64,000 nucleotides of DNA from contig NZ_CP150144.1 of assembly GCF_037963145.1 (NCBI RefSeq), positions 3,472,001-3,536,000 on the forward strand, given 5' to 3'. Made by a program: the position numbers and the translations under genes. The stretch comes from Oceanobacillus sp. FSL K6-2867. GTDB taxonomy: Bacteria > Bacillota > Bacilli > Bacillales > Amphibacillaceae. The notes beneath the pieces are model-generated. The model had not been told where the DNA came from. It did not search any database and worked only from the letters and a program-made list of their open reading frames with translations. Positions 7,651 to 15,892 of the stretch are shown in pieces. Positions within the stretch are counted from its first letter, which is position 1. The number at the start of each line of letters is the position of its first letter.

Positions 7651-9027
7651 TTACTGGTTTGTAAGCAAATGGTTTTGTCTTCCTCGATGTGAGTTCAGCA
7701 GCCTGTCGCCTTTTCGAAATAAATTATCTCTTAAGGTAGTTCCTTTATATTTAGTTTGGACGAGCCCTCTTTCCTGTAAAACTGGTACAACAAGATCGAC
7801 AAAATCTATAAATGACCCTGGAGTAAGTGCATAAGCAATGTTAAATCCGTCTACACCGGCTTCGTTTATCCAGCGCTCCATCTCATCAGCAACCTGTTCA
7901 GGGGTGCCGATTGCAGTTGCACCCATCCCACCGATGCCGATGCTCTGGATAACATCTTCTACTGTGGAAGGTCGATCAGGATGAATTCTTGTGAAATTTT
8001 CCAGAGCCGAGCGAATCGAATCATTTTCAATATAACTGATTTTCTGGTCTTTTTCATATGTGGATAAATCGACACCAGTCCACCCGCCGAATAGCGCTAA
8101 TGCACCTTCTGCACTTATATATTGTTGATAGTCATTGTATTTTTCTTTAGCCTCTGCCTCCGTTTTTCCAACAATTGGTACAAACATTGTCAGAATTTTA
8201 ACTTCATCTTTTGACCTTCCTGCCTGCTCGATATCTTTGCGCAATTTATCTACGGTTGCTTTTGCTGTTTCAATCGTTGGAGCACCAATGAAAACAAGCT
8301 CTGCATTGTTTGCAGCAAATGCGCTCCCTTTTTTGGATGCACCAGCTTGGTAAAGAACAGGGGTGCGCTGTGGGGAAGGCTCACATAGGTGTGCACCAGG
8401 GACTTTGAAATATTTCCCAGTATGATTAATATTATGAACTTTATTTGGGTCTGTATAAATACGGTTTTCTTTATCAAGTTTTACCGCATCATCTTCCCAG
8501 CTTTCTTCCCAAAGCTTATAACACACTTCCAAATATTCATCAGCAATGTTATAGCGTTCATCATGATTAATCTGATCTTCCAATCCCATATTAATGGCAG
8601 CGCTTTTTAGGTAAGAGGTAACAATATTCCAGCCGATACGTCCATTTGTTAGATGGTCCAATGTACTGATTTTACGTGCAAACGTATATGGGTGCTCATG
8701 TGTAACAGAGGCAGTTATTCCAAAACCAAGATGCTTTGTAACTGCTGCCATATAAGGAACGATTAAAAATGGATCATTAACTGGAGATTGGACCCCATTT
8801 TTTACTGCAGCATCACGGGAATTGCCATATACATCATACGTTCCTAGGACGTCTGCGATAAATACCGCGTCGAATCGTCCTTTTTCTAATGTTTTTGCAA
8901 GATTAGTCCAATACTCACTATCCTTGTAACGATGGGATTGATCATCAGGGTGTGCCCATAATCCTGGTGATTGATGTCCAGGAGTATTCATATCAAAGGC
9001 GTTTAAAAAAATACGTTTAGCAGTCAT
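7651..9027 (-). CDS. LLM-class flavin-dependent monooxygenase (NtaA/SnaA/DszA group)
   Basis: A 458-residue luciferase-like TIM-barrel monooxygenase of the NtaA/SnaA/DszA group. It would use reduced FMN and oxygen to cleave C-N or C-S bonds or hydroxylate its substrate. Group features are the opening RIFLNAFDMNTPGHQ, GIGGMGATAIGTPEQVADEM near residue 380, and a C-terminal GTTLRDNLF. The start is ATG at 9027 behind AAGGAGAAC; an upstream in-frame ATG has no such box. It is the second gene after an FMN reductase 33 bases away, which would supply FMNH2. A SAM riboswitch heads this operon, so the substrate is probably an organosulfur compound used when methionine/SAM is scarce. The exact substrate is unknown. 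Confidence 0.85.
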   Translation of the reverse strand: MTAKRIFLNAFDMNTPGHQSPGLWAHPDDQSHRYKDSEYWTNLAKTLEKGRFDAVFIADVLGTYDVYGNSRDAAVKNGVQSPVNDPFLIVPYMAAVTKHLGFGITASVTHEHPYTFARKISTLDHLTNGRIGWNIVTSYLKSAAINMGLEDQINHDERYNIADEYLEVCYKLWEESWEDDAVKLDKENRIYTDPNKVHNINHTGKYFKVPGAHLCEPSPQRTPVLYQAGASKKGSAFAANNAELVFIGAPTIETAKATVDKLRKDIEQAGRSKDEVKILTMFVPIVGKTEAEAKEKYNDYQQYISAEGALALFGGWTGVDLSTYEKDQKISYIENDSIRSALENFTRIHPDRPSTVEDVIQSIGIGGMGATAIGTPEQVADEMERWINEAGVDGFNIAYALTPGSFIDFVDLVVPVLQERGLVQTKYKGTTLRDNLFRKGDRLLNSHRGRQNHLLTNQ

Positions 9028-9059
9028 ATTAGTTCTCCTTTTATAATTTTTTAACAACC

Positions 9060-9611
9060 CTAGTACGTGACAGCTTCTCTTGCAGCTGAATTATTTATAA
9101 GCTGGATAAAGTAATAAAGCTGCTTCTTTGTTCGTTGCAAAATATCATCATCAATTATTGGAAGAGATTTCTGCTTATCAATTTGTCTGTCCAGCAGGTA
9201 AAGACCTTTTAAATTATGCGCTTTTAGTGTAGCGAGAACTGGCTTTAAGGTATATTCTACAGCGAGTAAATGGGAAGGACTTCCGCCTGTCATAAGCGGA
9301 AGTACTGGCTTATGCTTCAGAATGTCCTGCGGCAGTATGTCAATTAACGCTTTCAGCACACCGGAATACGCACCTTTATACACTGGAGATCCAACGATAA
9401 GTCCTTTGGCATTCTGGATTTTGGCTGCAATTTCTTTAACAGATGAACTATTGAAATTCCCTTGAAATAAATCTTCATATGGTACGTCTTTTACGGAAAT
9501 GTGGGTTACTGAAAATTGCTCGCTTTCTAATAAAGCACCTAAATATTTGAGCACCTGTTCAGACCTCGAAAATTCAGATGGACTACCAGACAGGACAATA
9601 ATTTCACTCAT
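9060..9611 (-). CDS. NAD(P)H-dependent FMN reductase (SsuE/MsuE type)
   Basis: A 183-residue flavodoxin-fold reductase. It should reduce free FMN with NAD(P)H and hand it to the monooxygenase encoded next in the operon. Visible features are the phosphate-binding start VLSGSPSEFSRSE, and GSPVYKGAYSGVLKALID at about residues 95-112, the conserved flavin/NADPH loop of the SsuE family. The length is usual for the family. The start ATG lies behind AAAGGAGAATG. It is the first gene downstream of the minus-strand SAM riboswitch; the untranslated leader after the riboswitch terminator is about 180 bases. Function is well supported; the partner assignment is by context. Confidence 0.87.
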   Translation of the reverse strand: MSEIIVLSGSPSEFSRSEQVLKYLGALLESEQFSVTHISVKDVPYEDLFQGNFNSSSVKEIAAKIQNAKGLIVGSPVYKGAYSGVLKALIDILPQDILKHKPVLPLMTGGSPSHLLAVEYTLKPVLATLKAHNLKGLYLLDRQIDKQKSLPIIDDDILQRTKKQLYYFIQLINNSAAREAVTY

Positions 9612-9795
9612 GTAAACATTCTCCTTTTGCTTTTTATTTGAACTATGCGAAACACCTGTAATATCGTACTTAAAAGAAACTGCGGATTATCTTCTCGATC
9701 GTTTTCTTCAAGTATGTGCAATAATTGCTGTCAAGGATTGCACATTAGTTTGCAGTTAATATTTAATTAGTACATACCAAATTTTTAATACGGCC

Positions 9796-9833
9796 AAAAA
9801 ACCCCCTTTTCTTCTAAAAAGAGAAAAGAGGGT
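9796..9833 (-). terminator. Riboswitch-controlled terminator of the reductase/monooxygenase operon
   Basis: Read on the minus strand, ACCCTCTTTTCTC pairs with GAAAAGGGGGT and is followed by TTTTTT. It lies 19 bases downstream of the SAM aptamer, so it is the expression platform. Confidence 0.85.
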
Positions 9834-9851
9834 ATACTACATCATTTATCA

Positions 9852-9961
9852 GCTCTTATCTCTCAAGAAAAAATCTCGCTGGAATTAGCACCTTTCTAAT
9901 AATAATTAGGGGTTGCTGAAGCATCATAGGGCCAGTTCCCTCAGCTTCTCTTGATAAGAAT
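9852..9961 (-). ncRNA. SAM-I (S-box) riboswitch, minus strand
   Basis: The minus strand shows the S-box signature in order: closing helix TTCTTATC/GATAAGAG, AGAGAAGCTGAGGGAACTGG, GCCCTATGATGCTTCAGCAACC, and GAAAGGTGCTAATTCCAGC. These are the conserved P1, the kink-turn helix with GAGGGA, the GC-rich P3 strand and the AGGTGCTAATTCC segment. High SAM would favour the terminator at 9796-9833 and shut off the flavin reductase and monooxygenase genes. Assignment from conserved sequence is secure. Confidence 0.93.
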
Positions 9962-9978
9962 TTTTAATTGTTGGATAT

Positions 9979-10007
9979 ATTCTAATATATCAAATCATAT
10001 AAGTCAA
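9979..10007 (-). promoter_or_regulatory. Promoter of the left S-box operon
   Basis: On the minus strand TTGACT (10007-10002) and TAGAAT (9984-9979) are separated by 17 bases, just upstream of the SAM aptamer. A sigma-A promoter by sequence. Confidence 0.7.
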
Positions 10008-10031
10008 CTAAGAATTATAAGAATTAATTGA

Positions 10032-10060
10032 TTGACATTTCGTAAGTTTTATATTATTAT
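10032..10060 (+). promoter_or_regulatory. Promoter of the right S-box operon
   Basis: TTGACA (10032-10037), 17-base spacer, TATTAT (10055-10060). Only 24 bases separate its -35 from the -35 of the divergent promoter, so the two operons share one compact control region. Confidence 0.75.
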
Positions 10061-10088
10061 TCAACCAACAACTTTATTATTTGATTTA

Positions 10089-10193
10089 TCTTATCACGAG
10101 AGGTGGAGGGACATGGCCCAAGGAAGCCTCGGCAACAGGTTCTTATAAGAATACTGTGCTAATTCCATCAAGCAGACTGCTTGAAAGATAAGA
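10089..10193 (+). ncRNA. SAM-I (S-box) riboswitch, plus strand
   Basis: TCTTATC (10089-10095) closes with GATAAGA (10187-10193). Between them lie CACGAGAGGTGGAGGGAC, TGGCCCAAGGAAGCCTCGGC with the conserved GCAACA, and GTGCTAATTCC, the S-box hallmark. A 14-bp-stem terminator follows at 10217-10253. It would switch off the downstream monooxygenase and ATP-grasp genes when SAM is abundant. It is the mirror partner of the riboswitch on the other strand but clearly differs in sequence, so it is not a recent duplicate. Confidence 0.93.
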
Positions 10194-10216
10194 AAGAGCA
10201 TACATAGATAACATGT

Positions 10217-10253
10217 AAAACCTCTATTCTTATCTTAGAATAGAGGTTTTTTT
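10217..10253 (+). terminator. Riboswitch-controlled terminator of the monooxygenase/ATP-grasp operon
   Basis: AAAACCTCTATTCT (10217-10230) pairs perfectly with AGAATAGAGGTTTT (10237-10250), loop TATCTT, then TTT. Confidence 0.88.
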
Positions 10254-10283
10254 GCTGAACAGAGATAAGGGGGAGATGGAAAA

Positions 10284-11339
10284 ATGAAATATGGATTTTG
10301 GTTACCGATTTTTGGCGGATGGCTAAGAAATGTAGAAGATGAAAACATGCCACCGACATATGGTTATGCCAAGGAAGTCATTCAGCATGCTGAAAAGTTA
10401 GGCTATGATACAACATTAATTGCTGAACTATATTTGAATGATATTAAAGGGATTGAAGCTGATTCAATTGAAGCATGGACGACAGCGGCCGCACTAGCAG
10501 CAGTTACCGATAAAATTGAAATTATGACCGCGGTCCGTCCAGTATTTCATAACCCGGCAGTAACGGCAAAAATGGCTGCAAACATTGACCGTATCAGCAA
10601 TGGCCGTTTCACTTTAAATGTTGTCTCTGGCTGGTGGGAGGAAGAGGCAAAGCAATATGGCGGAGAATTTACAGAACATAATGATCGCTATAATCGTACA
10701 AGTGAGTTTTTAGAGGTTTTAAAAGGACTATGGACAACAGAAGACACATTTTCTTATGATGGAAAGTTTTATAACATTGCAAATACGAATTTATCACCAA
10801 AGCCAATTCAGCGGCCGAATCCTATTTTATATGCTGGTGGTGAGAGTGAAAAAGGAAAGCAGGTTATTACTTCCTATTGTGATGCATATGTGATGCATGG
10901 CGGTACAGTGGAAGAAGTTAAGACTAAAATTGAAGATATGAAGGAACGCAGAAAGAAGGCTGAAAAAGAAGCATTGCAATCATTTAGTATGGCTGCCTAT
11001 GTCATTTGCAGAGATACGGAGGAAGAGGCACAGGAAGAATTAAAACGCATTACGACAGTTAAAGATGCAGCTGGTTATGCAGGAATGAAGGATTTTACTG
11101 CGAAGTCAGAGCTTGAACAACAGCTGAAATTGCAAGATTATTCAGTGTCAAACCGAGGCTTGCGACCAAACCTTGTTGGAACACCGGAACAAATTGCCAA
11201 GCGAATTTTAGCTTATGAAGAGGCTGGAGTAGATCAACTATTATTACAATGCTCGCCACAGCTTGAAGAGCTGGAGCGCTTTGCAAATCAAGTGATGCCA
11301 AAGGTTGAGGAAATACGAAAATCATTAACGAGTATTTAA
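10284..11339 (+). CDS. LLM-class flavin-dependent monooxygenase (SsuD-like)
   Basis: A 351-residue luciferase-like monooxygenase with the (beta/alpha)8 fold. It resembles alkanesulfonate/dimethylsulfone-type enzymes (SsuD/SfnG group) more than the NtaA group enzyme encoded at 7651-9027. Supporting segments are GFWLPIFGGW at the N-terminus, FHNPAVTAKMAANIDRIS near 88, GRFTLNVVSGWWEEEA near 109 and LVGTPEQIAKRI near 294. It needs FMNH2, probably from the reductase of the divergent operon. The start ATG lies behind AAGGGGGAG. The SAM riboswitch upstream makes an organosulfur substrate likely. The coupling to an ATP-grasp gene 17 bases downstream is unusual for simple sulfonate use. Substrate unknown. 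Confidence 0.85.
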   Translation: MKYGFWLPIFGGWLRNVEDENMPPTYGYAKEVIQHAEKLGYDTTLIAELYLNDIKGIEADSIEAWTTAAALAAVTDKIEIMTAVRPVFHNPAVTAKMAANIDRISNGRFTLNVVSGWWEEEAKQYGGEFTEHNDRYNRTSEFLEVLKGLWTTEDTFSYDGKFYNIANTNLSPKPIQRPNPILYAGGESEKGKQVITSYCDAYVMHGGTVEEVKTKIEDMKERRKKAEKEALQSFSMAAYVICRDTEEEAQEELKRITTVKDAAGYAGMKDFTAKSELEQQLKLQDYSVSNRGLRPNLVGTPEQIAKRILAYEEAGVDQLLLQCSPQLEELERFANQVMPKVEEIRKSLTSI

Positions 11340-11356
11340 GTTAGGGGAGAATAAAA

Positions 11357-12310
11357 ATGAGTAAAATATATGTCATCCATGAAAATAATGAGTGGACTGA
11401 ACATCTGCTGAAACGATTAGAAGAGCTTAATTTGCCTTTTGAAGATTGGTTGCTTGATAGCGGTAAGATTGATTTGAGCACAGCACCTCCAGAAGGGATT
11501 TTTTACAATCGAATGAGTGCTTCGTCACACACACGTGGAAATCGGTTTGCACCAGAATTAACGAATGCTGTTCTTGCATGGTTAGAGCATCATGGAAGAA
11601 CAGTAATCAATGGAAGCCGTGCATTGCAGCTTGAAGTAAGCAAGGTTTTGCAATACCTTGAGCTTGAAAAGTATGGAGTTAAGACACCGAAAACAATTGC
11701 TGCTGTTGGAAGAGAGAATATTTTACAAGCAGCACAGGCATTTGAAGGGAAGAAATTTATAACGAAGCATAATCGTGCTGGAAAAGGACTGGGTGTTCAA
11801 TTATTTAATTCTATAAGCGCACTGGAAAAATATGTGGATGGAGATACGTTTGAAGAGCCTGTTGATGGTGTTACATTACTTCAGGAGTATATCGAATCTC
11901 CTGAGTCCTATATTACACGATGTGAGTTTGTTAATGGGAAATTCCTTTATGCTGTGCGTGTGGATACATCGGAGGGCTTTGAATTATGTCCTGCAGATGC
12001 GTGTGCAATCGACGATCTTTTTTGTCCGGTTGGTGAGGAAAGTGAACAGCCGGCTAAATTTCAAGTTCGCGAAGGCTTTGATCATCCGGTACTAAAAAAA
12101 TATGAACGTGTACTGGCAGCAAATAATATTCGTGTTGCAGGAATCGAATTTATTGAGGATAAGGATGGAAATATTTATACGTACGATATTAACACGAATA
12201 CGAACTACAATAGTGATGCTGAAGCGAAAAGCGGCAAATACGGCATGCTGGAAGTAGCGAAGTTTTTAGGTGAAGAATTGGAGAAATTGGGAGAACCTGT
12301 CCGTAGTTAA
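11357..12310 (+). CDS. ATP-grasp domain protein (RimK-like ligase), substrate unknown
   Basis: A 317-residue protein with an ATP-grasp fold similar to RimK/glutathione-synthetase-type ligases, which join a carboxylate (through acyl-phosphate) to an amine or thiol. The ATP-binding part starts near residue 90 (NGSRALQLEVSKVLQYLEL). KKFITKHNRAGKGLG near 134-148 provides the glycine-rich nucleotide loop. The metal-binding end reads IEFIEDKDGNIYTYDINTNTNYN near 260-285, with the E-x-N pattern (D-I-N-T-N). The start ATG has AGGGGAG upstream, 17 bases after the monooxygenase stop, so the two are co-transcribed under the SAM riboswitch. I do not recognise its substrate. A ligase acting on a sulfur compound, or making one, is inference from the regulation. 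Confidence 0.75.
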   Translation: MSKIYVIHENNEWTEHLLKRLEELNLPFEDWLLDSGKIDLSTAPPEGIFYNRMSASSHTRGNRFAPELTNAVLAWLEHHGRTVINGSRALQLEVSKVLQYLELEKYGVKTPKTIAAVGRENILQAAQAFEGKKFITKHNRAGKGLGVQLFNSISALEKYVDGDTFEEPVDGVTLLQEYIESPESYITRCEFVNGKFLYAVRVDTSEGFELCPADACAIDDLFCPVGEESEQPAKFQVREGFDHPVLKKYERVLAANNIRVAGIEFIEDKDGNIYTYDINTNTNYNSDAEAKSGKYGMLEVAKFLGEELEKLGEPVRS

Positions 12311-12446
12311 CCGTAGAAGAAATTAGGTTGAGTATTAGGATTGAGATTCAAGCGAAAATTTTATATCAACCATGGCTTATTAATGTGCAAAACCCAGTAA
12401 GCTAAATGCTTGGATAATAGTCTAGTGAAGGAATTAGTAATTTAAT

Positions 12447-12480
12447 AGACCCCTTCTTAATGGAAGTGGGTCTGTTGTTG
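12447..12480 (+). terminator. Probable terminator after the ATP-grasp gene
   Basis: AGACCCCTTC (12447-12456) pairs with GAAGTGGGTCT (12463-12473) with one bulged T. The tail GTTGTTG is weak in T. The rest of the 284-base gap shows no gene. Confidence 0.5.
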
Positions 12481-12594
12481 AGACGAAAACTTAGGGGAGT
12501 CTTATCATTTAAACCGAGTTTTTACATATGATTTATATGTTATTGGTTAAACATTTGCATAACAGTGGATTTTTAATAAAAGGAGTTAGGGATA

Positions 12595-13911
12595 ATGTCA
12601 AATGAGTCATATGATCATCTTAAATTTAATACAATTGCCCAGCATGGAGGACAGTCGATTGATACACATTCAAAAGCAAGAGCAGTACCAATTTACCAAA
12701 CAACATCCTATGGGTTTGAAAATATAGATCATGCTGCATCTCTTTTTCAAATGCAAGAGGAAGGATATATCTACTCGCGTAACGCCAATCCAACAAATCG
12801 TGTTTTAGAAAAGCGGATGGCAGAGCTAGAGGGAGGTGCAGATGCATTCGCCGTTTCATCTGGGCAATCTGCTATAACGATCGCGTTATTGACTCTGGCA
12901 AAGATAGGTGATGAAATCATTACGACAAATGCGTTGTACGGCGGAACGTATACACTATTTGCCGAGACATTTAAGCGCTTTGGTGTAACTGTTCGATTCG
13001 TAGATGGAAGAAATTTATCAGAAGTAACCAAGGCAATTAATGAAAAAACGAAGGCGATTTACACAGAAACAATCGGAAATCCTGGATTACAAATTGCTGA
13101 TATTAAAGCTGTAAGCAAAGTGGCTCATGACCATGGATTACCATTAATAGTTGATTCTACCTTTACGACTCCATATCTTCAACAACCAATAGCATTTGGT
13201 GCAGATATTGTTGTTCATTCAACAACGAAATTTATTGGTGGTCATGGGACATCGATTGGTGGAATTATTGTAGACGCTGGAAAGTTTGACTGGGCTAATG
13301 GACGTTTTCCAGAATTCACAATACCTGTACCAGCTCTAAATCATCGGTCTTACCTTGAATTAAATACTGAAAGTGCATTTATTGCGAAAGCAAGATTTGA
13401 TCTTGGGCAAAATTTAGGTATGAGTTTATCGCCATTTAATGGTTGGCTATTTATTCAAGGACTTGAATCACTACCACTCCGAATGAAACAGCATGTCGAA
13501 AATGCAAAGCAGATTGCTGGTTTCTTAGATGAGCATGAATTAGTAACATGGGTAAACTATCCAGGTTTAGTAGGGAATGAGCAGTATGAACTGGCTAATA
13601 CTTATCTGCCAAGGGGAGCAGGATCAATCTTTACGTTTGGGGTGAAAGGTGGACTGGAAGCGGCAAAAACATTTATTCAATCGGTTAAGCTTCTATCTCA
13701 TGTTGCAAATGTTGGGGATTCTAAATCGCTTGTTATCCATCCTGCAAGTACGACTCATTCTAGATTATCTTCAGATGAACAACGTATTACTGGGGTTACG
13801 CCAGAGCAAATTCGAATCTCTGTAGGATTGGAAGACGTTCAGGATATCAAAGCTGATATTCATCAGGCTTTGGTTGCTAGTAGAGAGGCTAAATTAACAG
13901 AGCAAAGCTAA
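12595..13911 (+). CDS. metY: O-acetylhomoserine (thiol)-lyase / homocysteine synthase
   Basis: A 438-residue PLP enzyme of the Cys/Met metabolism family. It should convert O-acetylhomoserine plus sulfide to homocysteine, the direct sulfhydrylation step of methionine synthesis. Features include YSRNANPTNRVLEKRMAELE at about 60-79 (phosphate-binding Tyr/Arg of the neighbouring subunit), SSGQSA near 88 and the PLP lysine K212 in HSTTKFIGGHG. The length near 430, with the long insertion around PEFTIPVPALNHRSYLELN, fits OAH sulfhydrylases rather than cystathionine gamma-synthases of about 380. The start ATG lies behind AAAGGAGTTAGGG. No riboswitch precedes it directly, although it lies beside the two S-box operons. 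OAS sulfhydrylase activity is an alternative. Confidence 0.85.
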   Translation: MSNESYDHLKFNTIAQHGGQSIDTHSKARAVPIYQTTSYGFENIDHAASLFQMQEEGYIYSRNANPTNRVLEKRMAELEGGADAFAVSSGQSAITIALLTLAKIGDEIITTNALYGGTYTLFAETFKRFGVTVRFVDGRNLSEVTKAINEKTKAIYTETIGNPGLQIADIKAVSKVAHDHGLPLIVDSTFTTPYLQQPIAFGADIVVHSTTKFIGGHGTSIGGIIVDAGKFDWANGRFPEFTIPVPALNHRSYLELNTESAFIAKARFDLGQNLGMSLSPFNGWLFIQGLESLPLRMKQHVENAKQIAGFLDEHELVTWVNYPGLVGNEQYELANTYLPRGAGSIFTFGVKGGLEAAKTFIQSVKLLSHVANVGDSKSLVIHPASTTHSRLSSDEQRITGVTPEQIRISVGLEDVQDIKADIHQALVASREAKLTEQS

Positions 13912-14242
13912 TTTAATCTTGTTTAAAAGTGCAAAGGGAAGAAAGTAAATGATTAGAAAAGGAGAGGAAGCAAGCATTTGGCAGCAATCAAAACAGAGGT
14001 TTTAGAAAGTATTGATTTGAACAAGTCAACTGCGTTTACAAAAACATAGAATGCCAAGGGAAACTTTGAGTAGATAACGTATTATTCGTGGTACTCATGA
14101 ATTAATTTGGATACAAAAAGGGCTCCATGAAATTTTTTTAATTTACGAGGAGCCTTGTGTATAAATTGTCGTATGTTCAAATCTCTATGTCTGAAAAATA
14201 AGTAACTAGTTGTCTGATTAGCTTCTAAAAACTGAAATTGTA
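13912..14242. other. 331-base intergenic region with one hairpin
   Basis: I find no convincing gene between metY and the minus-strand permease gene. GGCTCC (14121-14126) pairs with GGAGCC (14149-14154), with an inner AAATT/AATTT pairing. This is probably the terminator for one or both converging genes, but neither side has a clean T-run. A TTG-initiated 23-codon frame at 13978 is too short to defend. Confidence 0.4.
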
Positions 14243-15004
14243 TTAATTCTTCTTATCAATCTTTAACAACTGCATCCGATTGTTAAACAAACTTGGGTAG
14301 GATAAAAATCCAAGCATAGCACTTGTTACAATGGCTGTAGTTAAAAGCAGAAAAAGAATAAGCAATTGAAATTGCACTGCTTGTACAGGATCTGCGCCAG
14401 CAATAATTTGTCCACTCATCATTCCAGGGAGCTGAACAAGTCCAATTGTTTTCTGGCTTTCAATGGTCGGTATGGTACTAGCTTGAATGGAAGTAATGAG
14501 TTGTTTATGAATGGCTTGTTTCGGTGTTCCGCCAAGGGATAGTATTAACTCTGCTTTATCTTGATGTGTTTCAATTTCATTCGTAAATCGATTAAGAAAC
14601 AAAATGGAAAGCACCATTGAATTTCCAATCATCATGCCACTAACAGGGATAATATATTGAGCTGTTGGAGGTATAATATGAAAGCCAAGTAAAATACTTA
14701 ATATTAATATTTCGATAAAAACATATGTTGCAACGAGCTTCCATGTAATTCCTTTTATTGTTACACCTTTTTTTCTTGCATTATGTGTAGCAGCAAAAAC
14801 CATTAACATAATCATAAGTATAATGAAAATCATACTTTTTGAGTTAAATACGAATTGCAAAACATATCCCACTGCCAACAATTGAATCGTTGAGCGAATA
14901 ACTGCAATAACGGTATCCTTTTCTAATCCTAGCTTAAGCGTTTTTGATAATAAAATAGGTATGAAGACGAAAATAAGGGCCAGTGATAATGTCAAATAGC
15001 TCAT
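14243..15004 (-). CDS. fetB: FetB/YbbM-family ABC transporter permease
   Basis: A 253-residue integral membrane protein of the UPF0014 (YbbM/FetB) family, with about seven hydrophobic segments. In E. coli FetAB is linked to iron export and peroxide resistance, and in other bacteria relatives export metal or other cations. The conserved family segment IESQKTIGLVQLPGMMSGQIIAGADP at about 180-205 is clear, as is GTPKQAIHKQLITSIQASTIPTI before it. The ATG overlaps the stop region of the ATPase gene by four bases, so the two are translationally coupled. Family and partnership are secure; the transported substrate is inferred from homologues. Confidence 0.85.
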   Translation of the reverse strand: MSYLTLSLALIFVFIPILLSKTLKLGLEKDTVIAVIRSTIQLLAVGYVLQFVFNSKSMIFIILMIMLMVFAATHNARKKGVTIKGITWKLVATYVFIEILILSILLGFHIIPPTAQYIIPVSGMMIGNSMVLSILFLNRFTNEIETHQDKAELILSLGGTPKQAIHKQLITSIQASTIPTIESQKTIGLVQLPGMMSGQIIAGADPVQAVQFQLLILFLLLTTAIVTSAMLGFLSYPSLFNNRMQLLKIDKKN

Positions 15005-15732
15005 TCAGTAATCCCCTTTACAAATTGTTTTACTCTTTCATCATTAGGGTTATACAAAAAGCTGCTTTCTCCAGTTTCAATAACTTCTCCATTCATCATC
15101 ACCCAGGTATATTCTCCAACTGATAAAGCCTGCTGTAAATTATGTGTAATCCATATAATTGTTGTATGATATTTTTTGTTTATTTTTACAATCAGTTCCT
15201 CGATATCCTGTTGGGAGACACGGTCTAGTGAAGAAGTAATTTCATCAAGCAATAAAACCTTTGGTCGATTGACAAGTGTCCTGGCTATGGAAACTTTTTG
15301 CCGCTGTCCACCAGATAAATCTTTGACATTTCGATGCAAAAATTCCTCGCTTAATTGAACATCACGCAATAATTCCTTTGCTGTTTCCTCGTTTAATTGT
15401 TTATCTTGTAATGTTAAGGGTAAGGATAGGTTTGAAAAAACTGTCCCATTTATCATGGTGGCACTTTGTAATGCTAATCCGATATTGCGACGTAATGTGG
15501 TTGGTTCATAATCTGTAATCAGTTTATTCTTAATATAAATTTCTCCGGATTGAGGAGAAATAAGACCATTGCATAATCTAAATAATGTTGTCTTTCCAGC
15601 ACCGGAGGGTCCAACCAATGTTGTTATTTTCCCTTCAGGAAAGGAGCCGGTAATATCCTTTAAGATATGTACGTCTCTATCAGAATAATTCACTTGGTTT
15701 AACTGAATCACTGCATTATTGCCTACTGTCAT
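15001..15732 (-). CDS. fetA: FetA/YbbL-type ABC transporter ATP-binding protein
   Basis: A 243-residue ABC ATPase that powers the FetB-type permease encoded downstream. Walker A is GPSGAGKTT near 39-47, the signature is LSGGQRQKVSIARTL near 138, Walker B is VLLLDEITSSLD near 158-169 and the switch His lies in WITHN. The short length is typical of YbbL. The start ATG lies behind GGTGGAG. The upstream region holds a minus-strand -10 TATAAT and two overlapping inverted repeats, so expression is likely controlled by a repressor, perhaps metal-responsive. Metal export is inferred from the E. coli FetAB precedent. Confidence 0.85.
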   Translation of the reverse strand: MTVGNNAVIQLNQVNYSDRDVHILKDITGSFPEGKITTLVGPSGAGKTTLFRLCNGLISPQSGEIYIKNKLITDYEPTTLRRNIGLALQSATMINGTVFSNLSLPLTLQDKQLNEETAKELLRDVQLSEEFLHRNVKDLSGGQRQKVSIARTLVNRPKVLLLDEITSSLDRVSQQDIEELIVKINKKYHTTIIWITHNLQQALSVGEYTWVMMNGEVIETGESSFLYNPNDERVKQFVKGITE

Positions 15733-15751
15733 TGTGCTCCACCTTTTACTT

Positions 15752-15823
15752 ATTATATGTCATTTGTTAAAGATAACGATACTATTGTGACTATCCTTAT
15801 TATCGTTTATTTTTAATAAGGAT
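15752..15823 (-). promoter_or_regulatory. Candidate control region of fetAB
   Basis: On the minus strand a TATAAT -10 (15757-15752) precedes fetA. Upstream are two inverted repeats: AACGATA/TATCGTT (15775-15781 and 15801-15807) and ATCCTTATTA/TAATAAGGAT (15793-15802 and 15814-15823). They interlock, so only one can form as a hairpin at a time. The first overlaps the expected -35. An operator role is inference. Confidence 0.4.
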
Positions 15824-15858
15824 GCTAAAAATATGCACCAGCTGAATAAGCTAACTAA

Positions 15859-15886
15859 AAAAGGCATGCTCCAGTGCATGCCTTTT
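15859..15886 (-). terminator. Terminator of the yitT-like gene
   Basis: AAAAGGCATGC (15859-15869) pairs with GCATGCCTTTT (15876-15886), loop of six bases. It lies seven bases past the stop on the minus strand. Confidence 0.8.
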
Positions 15887-15892
15887 GCAATC

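Noticed and set aside
7616..7834. Open frame of 72 codons on the plus strand after the terminator
   Set aside because: It lies across the end of the minus-strand monooxygenase gene and its terminator, has no ribosome binding site and no family pattern.
13978..14049. TTG-initiated 23-codon frame behind GGAGAGG
   Set aside because: Spacing is too long, the start is TTG and the product shows no recognisable pattern; probably chance.
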